This document shows, in pieces, positions 33,793-43,013 of a stretch of DNA of 64,000 nucleotides. The DNA comes from Paenibacillus sedimenti. Its GTDB lineage: Bacteria > Bacillota > Bacilli > Paenibacillales > NBRC-103111. The DNA lies in assembly GCF_014534655.1 (NCBI RefSeq), contig NZ_JACVVD010000007.1, forward strand, positions 186,001 through 250,000, read 5' to 3'. Every line of letters begins with the position of its first letter. Position 1 is the stretch's first letter. The notes under the pieces were generated by a model that did not search any database, had not been told where the DNA came from, and saw nothing but the letters and a program-made list of their open reading frames with translations. The position numbers were made by a program, and so were the translations under genes.

Positions 33793-34930
33793 TTATGCCT
33801 GTTTTTGCCCAGCCTCCGGATGAAGCTGATCAGTTACTTTGCGGCTCATCAGGCTGGCAATATCCCAAGTTAATTTGCGGATTTGACGGCCGAGTTTGCC
33901 GGTCAGCACAATGTTCATGCCCCACTTTTGAATCCATATGAAGCCTCTGTCCGGGCCTAGACCAATGCAGAATAGATTTGTATACGAAGTATGCGCGGGT
34001 CCTTTTTCTCCGGCTAACTCTGCTTTAAGAATCTTGGTGAGCCGAGCCGCTTGAGGAATAGCTTCCTTGCAAGTCATGCCGTCCGGTTTGCCTGTAGCAG
34101 GATCGAACACATGCGCACAATCGCCGATGGCGTAAATATTCCCGCTGCCTTTGACATGGTAATGTGCATCGATCTGCAGCTTGCCATTGCTCTCCACGGG
34201 CAGACCGAGCTGCAGCACCAACGGATTCGGCCGCAGCCCCAGGGTCCAAACACACGCGCCGACCGGTACCATACCGGCGCCGCGAAGCAGCAGTGCACCC
34301 TCGGCTTCACGGTATGCCTCAGCCCTTGCGCCGTGCAGAATGCGGACGCCGACCTCGCTGAGCTCCTTTTCCAGCCGCTGACGCCTTGCGGCGCAGACCG
34401 CATACGAGCTCGCTGGCGGTTTCGATGCCGGTGATGCCGCCTCCGACAACCGCGACAGACAAGAGTCGCTTGCGCTCCGACTCTTGAGAGGAGAGGCGGG
34501 CGTCGCGAACATTTTGCTCCAACTGTAGCCGTATTCTCGTACTGCTGTCGGTGTCCGTTAAGGATATGCCGCCTAGTTCAGGTGCTGAAGATACGACTTT
34601 ACTGCCCAGGCAAAGAATAAGCCTGTCATAGTGAAGTGCCTTTCTCTGTCCGTCCGGACGTTTGAGTTCAATGAGCTTCTGTTTCGGTTCTACACCTGAC
34701 AGCTCAGCCTTGATGACTTCGACCGTATTATCAAAATAGGTAGAGAACGGCACCTTCAGCGGAGCATCCTCTACCGCTCCCTGAAAAAGCAGCACTTTCC
34801 TAAGATGATAAGCCTCCTTATCGATCAAGGTAATCCGAACACCCTTTTCGCCTGCAAATTGCTTTTGTAAAGAACTCACCAGATTGAGACCTGCGTAGCC
34901 TCCGCCTACTACAACCAATCGTTGTTCCAT
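33793..34930 (-). pseudogene. Type II NADH dehydrogenase pseudogene
   Basis: An FAD/NAD-dependent oxidoreductase of the NDH-2 type split between two frames. The 5' part, from ATG 34930 (AAGGGG eight bases upstream), reads MEQRLVVVGGGYAGLNLV, with FAD-binding GGGYAG, and continues to the NAD-binding VVGGGITGIETASEL near 34405. The frame then fails. The 3' part resumes one base shifted at RRQRLEKELSEVGVRILHG and runs through YAIGDCAHVFDPATG to QKQA at 33793. Between ASEL and RLEKEL the family normally has some tens of residues more, so a deletion as well as a frameshift is likely. Loss of function is the simplest reading; one base error alone would not restore the missing segment. Confidence 0.8.
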
Positions 34931-35142
34931 ATCATTTACCCCTTTCAATCTTGTGATGCTTATGAGACGGAACAACTGCAGTTTCTGTGACACGACACAA
35001 TTCGGCATTGTGAATTTTTCCTTAGAAGTGGAATAAGCTCTGGGGATTTTGGATATATTATCAAAGCTGCGTTAACAAGCTGTCTTGATCGATGAGACGC
35101 GGCAGCTTGCGCACAAAATATTGTTGGAGGTTTTTGTATACA

Positions 35143-35343
35143 ATGGAAACAGGTACGGTTAAATGGTTTAATGCTGAAAAAGGGTTTGGTTTTATCGAGG
35201 TTGAAGGCGGTAATGACGTATTCGTCCATTTCAGTGCGATTCAAGGTGAAGGTTTTAAAAGTTTGGATGAAGGCGAGCGCGTTCAATTCAATATCGTTCA
35301 AGGCAACCGTGGGCCACAAGCTGAAAATGTAGTCAAGCTGTAG
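35143..35343 (+). CDS. csp: Cold shock protein (CspA/CspB family)
   Basis: A 66-residue single OB-fold nucleic-acid chaperone. Starts [20 protein letters not shown] with RNP1 (KGFGFI) and RNP2 (VFVHFSAI), and ends [10 protein letters not shown]. The usual length for the family is 65-70. ATG 35143 with TTGGAGG at 35124-35130; the 210-base stretch upstream may form the cold-sensitive leader typical of csp genes. The cold-induced YdjO-like gene follows 68 bases downstream on the same strand, then a strong terminator. Confidence 0.96.
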   Translation: METGTVKWFNAEKGFGFIEVEGGNDVFVHFSAIQGEGFKSLDEGERVQFNIVQGNRGPQAENVVKL

Positions 35344-35411
35344 TGTCCTTCGCCACATAATCATCAAGCTGCTTGCGAGCCCAAGTCTATTTTCGACAAG
35401 GAGGCGTTCGT

Positions 35412-35612
35412 TTGTATTTTTCAAAGAAAACATTGGAACCAGTCCAAGAGGAAGAAACAAGCATCTGGACGTGCAGTACGGAACAGTGCTCATGCTGGAT
35501 GAGGGATAACTTCTCTTTCGATGAAAGTCCCGTATGCCCGATTTGTAACTCGACTATGGTTAAGGAAATGAAGATGCTCCCCGCCTTGACGAACACAAGC
35601 AGCAGAAGATGA
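35412..35612 (+). CDS. ydjO: YdjO-like cold-inducible zinc-ribbon protein
   Basis: A 66-residue protein beginning MYFSKKTLEPVQEEETSIW and holding two Cys pairs: CSTEQCSCWMRDNFSF and CPICNST, a small zinc-ribbon. It resembles B. subtilis YdjO, a cold-inducible protein often next to a csp gene, as here. TTG start at 35412 with AAGGAGG (35398-35404) at seven-base spacing; the longer upstream frame lacks a site. The RNA-binding role suggested by the ribbon is inference. Confidence 0.85.
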   Translation: MYFSKKTLEPVQEEETSIWTCSTEQCSCWMRDNFSFDESPVCPICNSTMVKEMKMLPALTNTSSRR

Positions 35613-35644
35613 ATAGCAAGCAGGCTGATAAAGCTGGAGTGCGC

Positions 35645-35696
35645 AAGAAAGACCCTGTCTCGTTGCTTGATGCAATGAACAGGGTCTTTCTTTTTT
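35645..35696 (+). terminator. Strong rho-independent terminator
   Basis: A perfect 14-base stem, AAGAAAGACCCTGT (35645-35658) with ACAGGGTCTTTCTT (35679-35692), then T-run to 35696. Ends the csp-ydjO unit; its A-rich left arm can also serve the convergent minus-strand dgoD transcript. Confidence 0.95.
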
Positions 35697-35731
35697 CAGC
35701 GTCTGAACTCCGCGCCTACTTTCATATCAGA

Positions 35732-36880
35732 TTACCACTCCGCGACCGTGCCGTCTGCTTGGCGCCAAACGGGGTTTTTCCAGTTGTGCCCGATCGCGGC
35801 CATCTCACGGACTTTCGCTTCGTTCACTTCGATGCCGAGCCCAGGGCCGGTGAGGTTGCGGACAAAGCCGTCCTCGTATTTGAACACGGAAGGATCTACC
35901 AAATAATCAAGCAGATCGCTGCCTTGATTATAGTGAATGCCCAGACTTTGCTCCTGAATGAACGCATTCGGGGAGCATGTATCCAACTGCAGGCATGATG
36001 CCAACGCAATTGGACCTAGCGGACAGTGCGGCGCTACGGCGATATCGTAGGCTTCCGCCATCGCGGCGATTTTGCGCGTCTCCAGGATGCCTCCCGCATG
36101 GGACAGGTCCGGCTGGATAATGTCTACGATGCCTTGGGCCAGCAGCTCTTTGAAGCCCCAACGGGTGTACATCCGCTCGCCCGTCGCGATCGGGCAGGAC
36201 GTGTAGCGCGCAATCTCTTTAAGCGCTTCATTGTTTTCGGGCAGCACCGGCTCCTCGATGAACATCGGCCGGTACGGCTCCAGCTCCTTGGCGAGAATCT
36301 TCGCCATGGATTTATGCACGCGGCCGTGGAAATCGATGCCGATGCCCACATCGACGCCGACGGCTTCGCGTACGGCGGCGATGCGTGCAATCGCGGCATC
36401 GACTTTGCCGATCGAATCGATGTAGTGCATTTCCTCGGTGGCGTTCATCTTCACCGCGGTGAACCCGGCCGCGACCTGCTGTTTCGCCGCCTGACCCACA
36501 TCGCTCGGACGGTCGCCGCCGATCCAGGAATAGACGCGCGTCCGTTCGCGGCACGCGCCGCCTAACAAATCATATACGGGCGCGTTATAGAACTTGCCCT
36601 TGATGTCCCAGAGCGCCTGCTCGATGCCGGAGATCGCGCTGGACAGTATCGGCCCCCCGCGATAGAAGCCGCCGCGGTACAGCACTTGAAACAGATCCTC
36701 GATTCGCATCGGATCCGTGCCGATAATATGTTCGCTCATCTCCATGATAGCCGCGGCAACGGTGTCCGCTTTGCCCTCGACGACAGGCTCTCCCCAGCCT
36801 GTAACGCCTTCATCGGTCTCGACTTTCAGGAACAGCCATCTCGGCGGCACTTTAAACAATTCCATTTTGGTAATCTTCAT
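35732..36880 (-). CDS. dgoD: D-galactonate dehydratase
   Basis: Enolase-superfamily enzyme of 382 residues that dehydrates D-galactonate to 2-keto-3-deoxygalactonate. Residue numbering agrees with E. coli DgoD as I recall it: metal ligands D183 (GIDFHG), E209 (IEEP) and E235 (TGER), with catalytic H185 and H285 (APHCPLGP). The N-terminal capping domain [17 protein letters not shown] is complete. ATG 36880 with GAGGGG; a longer frame to 37138 only runs into the aldolase gene. With the adjacent aldolase it forms part of a De Ley-Doudoroff-type pathway. No keto-deoxygalactonate kinase gene is visible in the window. Confidence 0.9.
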   Translation of the reverse strand: MKITKMELFKVPPRWLFLKVETDEGVTGWGEPVVEGKADTVAAAIMEMSEHIIGTDPMRIEDLFQVLYRGGFYRGGPILSSAISGIEQALWDIKGKFYNAPVYDLLGGACRERTRVYSWIGGDRPSDVGQAAKQQVAAGFTAVKMNATEEMHYIDSIGKVDAAIARIAAVREAVGVDVGIGIDFHGRVHKSMAKILAKELEPYRPMFIEEPVLPENNEALKEIARYTSCPIATGERMYTRWGFKELLAQGIVDIIQPDLSHAGGILETRKIAAMAEAYDIAVAPHCPLGPIALASCLQLDTCSPNAFIQEQSLGIHYNQGSDLLDYLVDPSVFKYEDGFVRNLTGPGLGIEVNEAKVREMAAIGHNWKNPVWRQADGTVAEW

Positions 36881-36953
36881 CTCAAATTTCCCCTCTCGTC
36901 CACTAAGTATGGTTTGGTCTAACACCGTCGGCACTTGCCAACCGTTCTCACCG

Positions 36954-37583
36954 TCAAACTCCGACGGCAGCATTAAGCTCCTTGGCGTAAGCAGTAATTG
37001 CAGCATAATTGCCTTCCTGAATGTCCCGGAGAGATACGACGCTTCCTCCCACGCCGACGCCAACGGCGCCGGCTTCCATATAAGAAGCTGCGTTGTCCTT
37101 GGTGATGCCGCCGACAGCCAGCATATCGACATGGCCAAGCGGCCCGCGAAGCTCCTTCACATAGCCCGGGCCGAGGCTCGAGCAAGGAAACAGCTTCACC
37201 AAAGGAGCTCCCCACTCTACGGCTTGCACAATTTCCGTCGGAGTCATCGCTCCAGGCAGCGGGAGAACGCTGCGGGATAGCGCAACACGGATCATCCCCT
37301 CATTCACGTTCGGCGATATGAGAAACTGCGCTCCGGCCTGAACCGCTTCCTCCGCCATCCGCGCATTGAGCACGGTGCCTGCGCCCACAGACATACGCCC
37401 CTCGTACCTGCCCCTCATCTCATGTATGATCTGCAGTGCGCCTGGCGTATTCAGCGTCACTTCCGCGAACCGGATTCCGCCCGCTTCCAGCGCTTCGAAG
37501 AGCGGCACCGCCTGCGACTGCTCGATACCGCGAATAATGACAATAACTTTCGACTGTTTCACTTGTTGAATCAGCTCTTGCAT
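36954..37583 (-). CDS. dgoA: 2-dehydro-3-deoxy-6-phosphogalactonate/gluconate aldolase
   Basis: A 209-residue class I aldolase of the Eda/DgoA family that splits KDPGal (or KDPG) into pyruvate and glyceraldehyde-3-P. Active-site residues: Schiff-base K130 (PLVKLFPCS), E41 (FAEVTLNTP) and R18 (VIVIIRG). ATG with GGAGGAGAA upstream. It lies 73 bases before dgoD and 21 bases after the YesN-like regulator gene, all in one direction. KDPGal is the preferred substrate reading because of dgoD; sequence alone does not exclude KDPG. Confidence 0.88.
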   Translation of the reverse strand: MQELIQQVKQSKVIVIIRGIEQSQAVPLFEALEAGGIRFAEVTLNTPGALQIIHEMRGRYEGRMSVGAGTVLNARMAEEAVQAGAQFLISPNVNEGMIRVALSRSVLPLPGAMTPTEIVQAVEWGAPLVKLFPCSSLGPGYVKELRGPLGHVDMLAVGGITKDNAASYMEAGAVGVGVGGSVVSLRDIQEGNYAAITAYAKELNAAVGV

Positions 37584-37604
37584 TCGCCGTTCTCCTCCCC
37601 GTCT

Positions 37605-39227
37605 TTATGCATATTGGTCGCGATATTCCTGCGGCGTCATGCCATAATGCTTCTTGAACGCATGGTTGAATGAATGGGGACGCTGGTACCCAAGCTGCGT
37701 AGCGATCTCGTAGATTTTATCCTGGCTATGTTTTAATAAATACGCAGCTTTGTCCATCCTTAGACGATTGACATAATCGCTCAGATTATCACCCGTCTCC
37801 AGCTTATAAATTTTGGACACATACACCGGATGCAAGTACACATGATCCGCAATGGACTGCAGGGATACATCGCTGGCCAAGTTTTGCTCGATAAAAGACC
37901 GGATCTCATTGATCAGCGATACCCTGCTGTCCTTCCGTTCCTGATCCATATCCTCCTTCATCCGCTGCAAAGCCCGCACTGACCATTCCCGCAGCTGGTT
38001 CACCGTCCGGAACGGGATCCCTTCCGTCATCCTATCGTAATCGGCGCCGATCAGCTGATGCAGCTGCCGGCCGTTTTTATGAGCAATATAGGCAAAAGCG
38101 GAAGCGACCGAAAAGTACACTTCGAGCAAATGCTCCTGGGACTCCGAGTATTTGGCTTCCATTTCATCGAAAATGACGCTCAGCTTCTCCTCGGTATCTT
38201 CCCAGCGTGCCGCTTCGAGCAAATGATTGAGCGTAGGCGGCTCATACAGTCTCTGCAAAGCCGTCAGCTCGGTCGCCGCCTGCTCATCGCCAAGCCGCAT
38301 GAATAGCTCATGCTCATTGCCGATCCTTTTGCGAAAAGCGCTTAACGAACGGTTATAAAGCCCATTCATGTCATTGGGAAATTGGCCCCAGTTGCTGACC
38401 AGAATGGAAATTTTACCTTTCAGGTAATTTTTCACAGCGGACTGCAGGACGGAAGCCGTCCTTTCCAGCCATGCCGTTTCTTCCTTATCCGGCGCATCTC
38501 GGAGCCCTTTTCCCTTCATTACGAAAACCAAATAATCATGAGCATCCTTCGCATGCCAACTGTCGAATTTTTCCCCGAACAGCTCTTCCACCATATTGCC
38601 AATGGCGTATTCCATTAAGGATAGCCGGCCGATGTCATACTCCAGAAATTCGGATTCGAGCCGGATCATCATAATCGCAAAAGCATGATCGTGGTAATCC
38701 ATCAGCTCCAGCATTTGCATTTTTTCCCGAAGCGACTGGTCGGAAATTTTACGTCCCTGCAGCAGGTCGTTCAGCAAATTCCCCCGCAGCAGCGGAAGAT
38801 TCTCTTTCAATGTGTAACTCAACCGCTGCCTGGAAACGACTTCTTCCCATTCGCGCTGCAGCTTATCCTTCACACGGCTCACCGTGGACAGCAAATCTTC
38901 CTCCGTGACAGGCTTCAGCAAATAGTCTTCCGTGCCCTGAAGGATAGCTTCTTTGGCATAGTTGAAATCCGAGTAACCTGATAAAAGAATACACTTGGTC
39001 TTCGGCCATCTGCGGTTGATTTCATCGATCAGCTGCAGACCGGAAATGCCTGGCATCTGGATGTCCGTAATGACAATATCAATGGAGATTTGTTCAAGCA
39101 TCTCTAGCGCTTCCATACCCGAATATGCTTTATAGACCTGTTCAACGCCTACGGACCCCCATTGGATCGTAGAAAAAAGACGCTCCACCACGTGAACTTC
39201 ATCATCGACGATCAAAAGTTGAATCAT
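37605..39227 (-). CDS. YesN-type response regulator with AraC output domain
   Basis: About 540 residues. The receiver domain at 1-120 has the acidic pocket (VDDE), phosphorylation site D55 (IVITDIQMPG) and Lys switch (LLKPV). A central region of about 300 residues follows, then a C-terminal AraC/XylS double helix-turn-helix at 440-540 (VSLQSIADHVYLHPVYVSKIY; IYEIATQLGYQRPHSFNHAFKKHYGMTPQEYR). ATG 39227 with GGAGGT is preferred over an in-frame start at 39278. It overlaps the kinase stop as ATGA. Likely activates the nearby galactonate-type transport and catabolic genes when phosphorylated. Confidence 0.93.
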   Translation of the reverse strand: MIQLLIVDDEVHVVERLFSTIQWGSVGVEQVYKAYSGMEALEMLEQISIDIVITDIQMPGISGLQLIDEINRRWPKTKCILLSGYSDFNYAKEAILQGTEDYLLKPVTEEDLLSTVSRVKDKLQREWEEVVSRQRLSYTLKENLPLLRGNLLNDLLQGRKISDQSLREKMQMLELMDYHDHAFAIMMIRLESEFLEYDIGRLSLMEYAIGNMVEELFGEKFDSWHAKDAHDYLVFVMKGKGLRDAPDKEETAWLERTASVLQSAVKNYLKGKISILVSNWGQFPNDMNGLYNRSLSAFRKRIGNEHELFMRLGDEQAATELTALQRLYEPPTLNHLLEAARWEDTEEKLSVIFDEMEAKYSESQEHLLEVYFSVASAFAYIAHKNGRQLHQLIGADYDRMTEGIPFRTVNQLREWSVRALQRMKEDMDQERKDSRVSLINEIRSFIEQNLASDVSLQSIADHVYLHPVYVSKIYKLETGDNLSDYVNRLRMDKAAYLLKHSQDKIYEIATQLGYQRPHSFNHAFKKHYGMTPQEYRDQYA

Positions 39228-40978
39228 GTTTCTCTTACCTCCATAGCCGGTCCGCTTGTCTGTACATGGCGGTTCCAAGTCAGAACGGCTCTCATTCCCC
39301 CGCTTGCCCCTCTATGAAAAGTAAGCCCTGAACCCACACCGAATTGGTAATACAGACGATGGTGGACATTCCATGTGCCGCAGCCCACTTCATCCGACAT
39401 GGACGCCCCAAGCTGTTTATGCAGCTTTTCCATATCCTCGTCCGACAGCCCTCCGCCGTTATCCTCCACGATCAACCGATTGAAGTCCGCATCCTGCTCG
39501 CCGGTGATCATAATCCGGTCGCCTTGAAGACTGCGCTCGATGCCGTGGATAATCGCATTCTCCACCAAAGGCTGCAGGATGAGACGCGGAATCCGTTCCT
39601 CCATCATCGCCTCAGGTACCTTGATTTCGTAGGTAAGCCTGTGGATACGCAGCGTCTGGATGTTCAAATAGTGGTGGGCCATGTCCACTTCCTCCCGCAG
39701 CCTGACCATCTGATTCTCCACCCGGGTCGTGTACCGGTAATACTCGGCCAAATTTTGCGCCATCGCCACAACGGATTCCTTATCTTCCATCTCCGCCGAA
39801 TTAATAATGAAAAACAGCGAGTTATATAGAAAATGCGGATGAATTTGCGACTGCAACTGTTTTAGCGTCGCTTCGCGCGAGCGTATTTTCTCGGCGTAAA
39901 CATCCTCGACCAGCACTTGAATTTGCTGTGCCATTTCATTGAAGCGTTGAATGAGGAAATCGAATTCGTTCTTCGCTTTGTACTCGATTCGCGCCGAAAG
40001 ATCGCCCCGCTTCACTTTTTGCACACTTTGAATCATCTTCACAATCGGAATCTGCACGTTGCGGTACAGCAGGAAAGAAGCGAGCACACTCATGCCAAGC
40101 AGAAGACCGATGGAAACATAAAACAAATTGCGGGTCATCGTAATGGGCGACAATATTTTCTCAACTGGTACATAGTCCACCAAATACCACCCGAGCTGCT
40201 CCGATTTCACAAAGCTGATCAAATACTGCTGCCCGGCGATATCAAATTGAACTTGTCCCGACGCTGGTAAACTCATGCCTGCCAGCCGCTCACGAATGGC
40301 TCCGGGGATCGTTAAATCCGATGTACTATTTACTATTGACGCCGTTTGTCCATCAAATAAAAAAGGATCGCTTCGTTTATCCAGTTTGTACACATCGAGC
40401 AGCTGAATGAGATTTTGCGTGCTAAAACGGACTTGATAAAGCACCCTCGCCTGATCCAAAACCTCTGCACGAAACGGTTCACTGATCTCCCGATAAAAGG
40501 AACCGCCACTCTTATTAGCACCTTGAGTATCATAAGACCATGTCCGATGGACAGAGCTGGTCCAGGGCCATTGATCCGTCCCGTTTACGAAAATGCTGGA
40601 AGATAACACTTTCTTCTCCTTCGGAATGACGATCGTCAGCTCGTTGACCCAACCGCTCGCCACACTTTGCAAGCTAAGCTTTTCAATTATACGAGACTGT
40701 TCTTTGAGCATATCGTAATCCGGAGTGCCGCTTCGATCGATAAATTCCCTGATGTAGGGATCGCTGCCGAGAATCACGGGTGACATCGCCAACCGCTCGA
40801 CATTAGAATCCAATTGGTGCAGGAAAAATGAAAGTCGGTTCAAATTCGAGGACTGAATCTGATCCTGCACGACATTGTTCGTTATTCGATTCGTGAAGCT
40901 GTAAAGCACAACAATCGGAATAAGCAGCAAAACCAGCAAAATCAGGATTTTGCTGAAAATGTTCAATTTATACGGCAC
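39224..40978 (-). CDS. YesM-type sensor histidine kinase
   Basis: About 584 residues. Transmembrane helix near residues 9-30, extracytoplasmic sensor of about 250 residues, second helix, HAMP (NVQIPIVKMIQSVQKVKRGDL), then a His_kinase domain with phospho-acceptor His in SQIHPHFLYNSL and HATPase with LILQPLVENAIIHGI and DNGGGLS. GTG at 40978 has AAGGTGA at good spacing; the ATG at 40996 would have only a weak site. It would sense a sugar or sugar acid outside and signal to the coupled YesN regulator. A MITE-like repeat lies between this gene and the upstream transporter genes. Confidence 0.93.
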   Translation of the reverse strand: MPYKLNIFSKILILLVLLLIPIVVLYSFTNRITNNVVQDQIQSSNLNRLSFFLHQLDSNVERLAMSPVILGSDPYIREFIDRSGTPDYDMLKEQSRIIEKLSLQSVASGWVNELTIVIPKEKKVLSSSIFVNGTDQWPWTSSVHRTWSYDTQGANKSGGSFYREISEPFRAEVLDQARVLYQVRFSTQNLIQLLDVYKLDKRSDPFLFDGQTASIVNSTSDLTIPGAIRERLAGMSLPASGQVQFDIAGQQYLISFVKSEQLGWYLVDYVPVEKILSPITMTRNLFYVSIGLLLGMSVLASFLLYRNVQIPIVKMIQSVQKVKRGDLSARIEYKAKNEFDFLIQRFNEMAQQIQVLVEDVYAEKIRSREATLKQLQSQIHPHFLYNSLFFIINSAEMEDKESVVAMAQNLAEYYRYTTRVENQMVRLREEVDMAHHYLNIQTLRIHRLTYEIKVPEAMMEERIPRLILQPLVENAIIHGIERSLQGDRIMITGEQDADFNRLIVEDNGGGLSDEDMEKLHKQLGASMSDEVGCGTWNVHHRLYYQFGVGSGLTFHRGASGGMRAVLTWNRHVQTSGPAMEVRET

Positions 40979-41080
40979 GCGCCAATCACCTTCCATGCTT
41001 CCGCTGAAACCAGCTAACCTTGAACCTAACTATACGAGAGAAGCCTTTCAAATGAAAGGCGCTCGTCTTCATAGCGTATA

Positions 41081-41248
41081 GTTTCCAAAAGTCCGCTTTC
41101 AGAACCGAGAAGGTTGGACGAATTCGGAGAAGGAGGAACGGAGCGTAGTGGTTTGCTACGAGAGTACCGGACTTCCCGAAATCGTTCAAGATTCGATGCC
41201 GAGATGCTTCACGAACAACTTCGTTATGAACGTGGACTAGCCTTTTAC
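41081..41248. mobile_element. MITE-like repeat, copy 2 (inverted)
   Basis: Diverged inverted copy of the 33.6-kb element, with GTTTCCAAAAGTCCGCTTT at 41081-41099 and an outer end GTGGACTAGCC near 41232-41242. Shared inner blocks are listed under copy 1. Its right end contains the stop codon of the permease gene (41237-41239); the permease still ends with the canonical AGAVKG tail, so the element abuts the gene exactly. Confidence 0.7.
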
Positions 41249-42052
41249 AGCACCTGCAGCAAGTCCGCTGACTACATAACGCTGCGAGACCAGCGCGATG
41301 AGCAGTACCGGCAAGGTGATGATGCAAGCGGCTGCCATGAGCGCGCCCCAATTGATTTCGGAATAAGACATGAAATTAAAGACCGCAATCGGTAACGTCT
41401 TCGTCTTGTCCCCTGCCAAAATAATCGAGAACATGAAATTGTTCCACGAAAAAATGAAGGAAAGCAGCGAAGAAGTGATGACGCCTGGACCGGAAATCGG
41501 CAGAATAATTCGCAGAAATACTTGATGATGCGTACATCCGTCAATAAGTGCGGACTCCTCAATCTCGGTAGGAAGCGCCTCAAAGAACGAAATCATAATC
41601 CAGATGATGAACGGAAGCCCGACAAGCATATGACTCAAAATAAGTGCTGTATACGTGTCCACCAAATGAATTTGGGAGAACAGGATAAACCAAGGAATTA
41701 GGAACGTAATTCCCGGGATAATTCTCGCAACCAGGATAACCAGCCCTAACTTATGAAGGTGATGCCTTGCGATTGCATACGCGGCCGGAAGGCCTAGGAT
41801 CAAAGAAAGAAGCGTCGAACCAAATGCGACAACAAAACTGTTCCAAATAAACTGCAGGAAGTCGTATTCCTTGAACACGGCAACATAATTATGAAAAGTC
41901 GGTTTGAAAATCAGCAGATCATTCGTAGATAAAATTTGCGCCTGCGTCTTGAAGGAAGCGAGCAGCATCCAGACAAACGGAAAAGCAAAAACGATAAGAA
42001 CAAGATACGTGAGCAGTGTTTGCAGGAGGCTTTTTCCTCTGTTTTTCTTCAT
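41237..42052 (-). CDS. Sugar ABC transporter permease (MalG type)
   Basis: CUT1 permease of 271 residues with six helices. EAA loop: EESALIDGCTHHQVFLRIILPI. Canonical end YVVSGLAAGAVKG. ATG overlaps the preceding permease stop as ATGA with GGAGGGA upstream. Part of the transporter that probably feeds the dgoA/dgoD enzymes, regulated by the downstream YesM/YesN pair. The stop codon lies within a repeat element. Confidence 0.92.
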   Translation of the reverse strand: MKKNRGKSLLQTLLTYLVLIVFAFPFVWMLLASFKTQAQILSTNDLLIFKPTFHNYVAVFKEYDFLQFIWNSFVVAFGSTLLSLILGLPAAYAIARHHLHKLGLVILVARIIPGITFLIPWFILFSQIHLVDTYTALILSHMLVGLPFIIWIMISFFEALPTEIEESALIDGCTHHQVFLRIILPISGPGVITSSLLSFIFSWNNFMFSIILAGDKTKTLPIAVFNFMSYSEINWGALMAAACIITLPVLLIALVSQRYVVSGLAAGAVKG

Positions 42053-42930
42053 GATGCTCCCTCCAATCGTTTGCGCATCCAGATCATGAATAACGTTAAG
42101 CCCATTACCAGCATGAAGAAAACTACCAGCAGGGATGAGGCCGAACCCAGCTTAAAGTACTGGAAGCCTTGTACGTAACCGTAAAGATTCAGCGTCTCCG
42201 ATGCAAAGTTCGGTCCGCCTTGCGTAGTTGCGTAGATGATATCGAATGTTTTCAGTACGTCGATCAAACGCAGCATCGCGGCCACAATAATCGTTGGTCG
42301 AAGCAGCGGAAGCGTAATCGAGACGAACTTCCTCCAGGCGCTTGCACCATCTACATCCGCAGCTTCATAAGGATCTGACGGCAACGTCGCCAAGCCTGCC
42401 ATGATGATGAGCGCGATCATCGGCGTCCATTCCCAGACGTCTACGATAACGAGAGACGGAATAACTTGATTCGGCGAAGCCAGCCAGAGTAACGGCTCCA
42501 GCCCCATCGATTTGAGCATCATATTAGCTACCCCGATCGTCGGCTCGTAGATCAGCATCCATACCAAGCCCATTGCGACCGGCGTCGCTACCATAGGTAG
42601 CAGGAATACGGTCTTCACTAAATTTTTCCCTTTGAATTCTCTGGAAAGCAGCAGGGCGATTGCAATGCCCAGAATAACTTCTAATGCGAGAGCCAAGAAG
42701 GTGAAATAAAAGGTGGACCCAACCGCGTGCCAGAAGCGCTCATCTTTGAATAAAGCGATATAATTTCCTAAACCGACCCACGCCGGCGGCGTAGTCGCCG
42801 ACATGCTCCACTCATAAAAGCTGATCCGGACCGTATAGATGATTGGAAAAAGCATCATGATGAGTACGAAGAACACGGCCGGAAGCGTATAAATCCATTT
42901 TAAGTTACGGTTAAACCAACTGTATTGCAC
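42049..42930 (-). CDS. Sugar ABC transporter permease (MalF type)
   Basis: About 293 residues, six helices. EAA loop: YEAADVDGASAWRKFVSITLPLL. The start is taken as GTG 42930 (MQYSWFNRNLKWIYTLPAVFF), which has GGAAGGGGG about eight bases upstream; an in-frame extension to 43014 overlaps the binding-protein stop and has no site. The C-terminal end MIWMRKRLEGAS overlaps the next permease. Substrate unproved; the neighbouring galactonate enzymes suggest galactose-derived or uronic sugars. Confidence 0.92.
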   Translation of the reverse strand: MQYSWFNRNLKWIYTLPAVFFVLIMMLFPIIYTVRISFYEWSMSATTPPAWVGLGNYIALFKDERFWHAVGSTFYFTFLALALEVILGIAIALLLSREFKGKNLVKTVFLLPMVATPVAMGLVWMLIYEPTIGVANMMLKSMGLEPLLWLASPNQVIPSLVIVDVWEWTPMIALIIMAGLATLPSDPYEAADVDGASAWRKFVSITLPLLRPTIIVAAMLRLIDVLKTFDIIYATTQGGPNFASETLNLYGYVQGFQYFKLGSASSLLVVFFMLVMGLTLFMIWMRKRLEGAS

Positions 42931-43013
42931 ACTGCATTCCCCCTTCCTGATGAATGAAACCCTTATATGTGACCAAAAGGGCCATATGCTGACCCTTTTG
43001 ATCGGAGTGTACA

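Noticed and set aside
36881-37138. N-terminal extension of DgoD upstream of 36880
   Set aside because: It runs into the aldolase coding region in another frame; DgoD residue numbering fits only the 36880 start.
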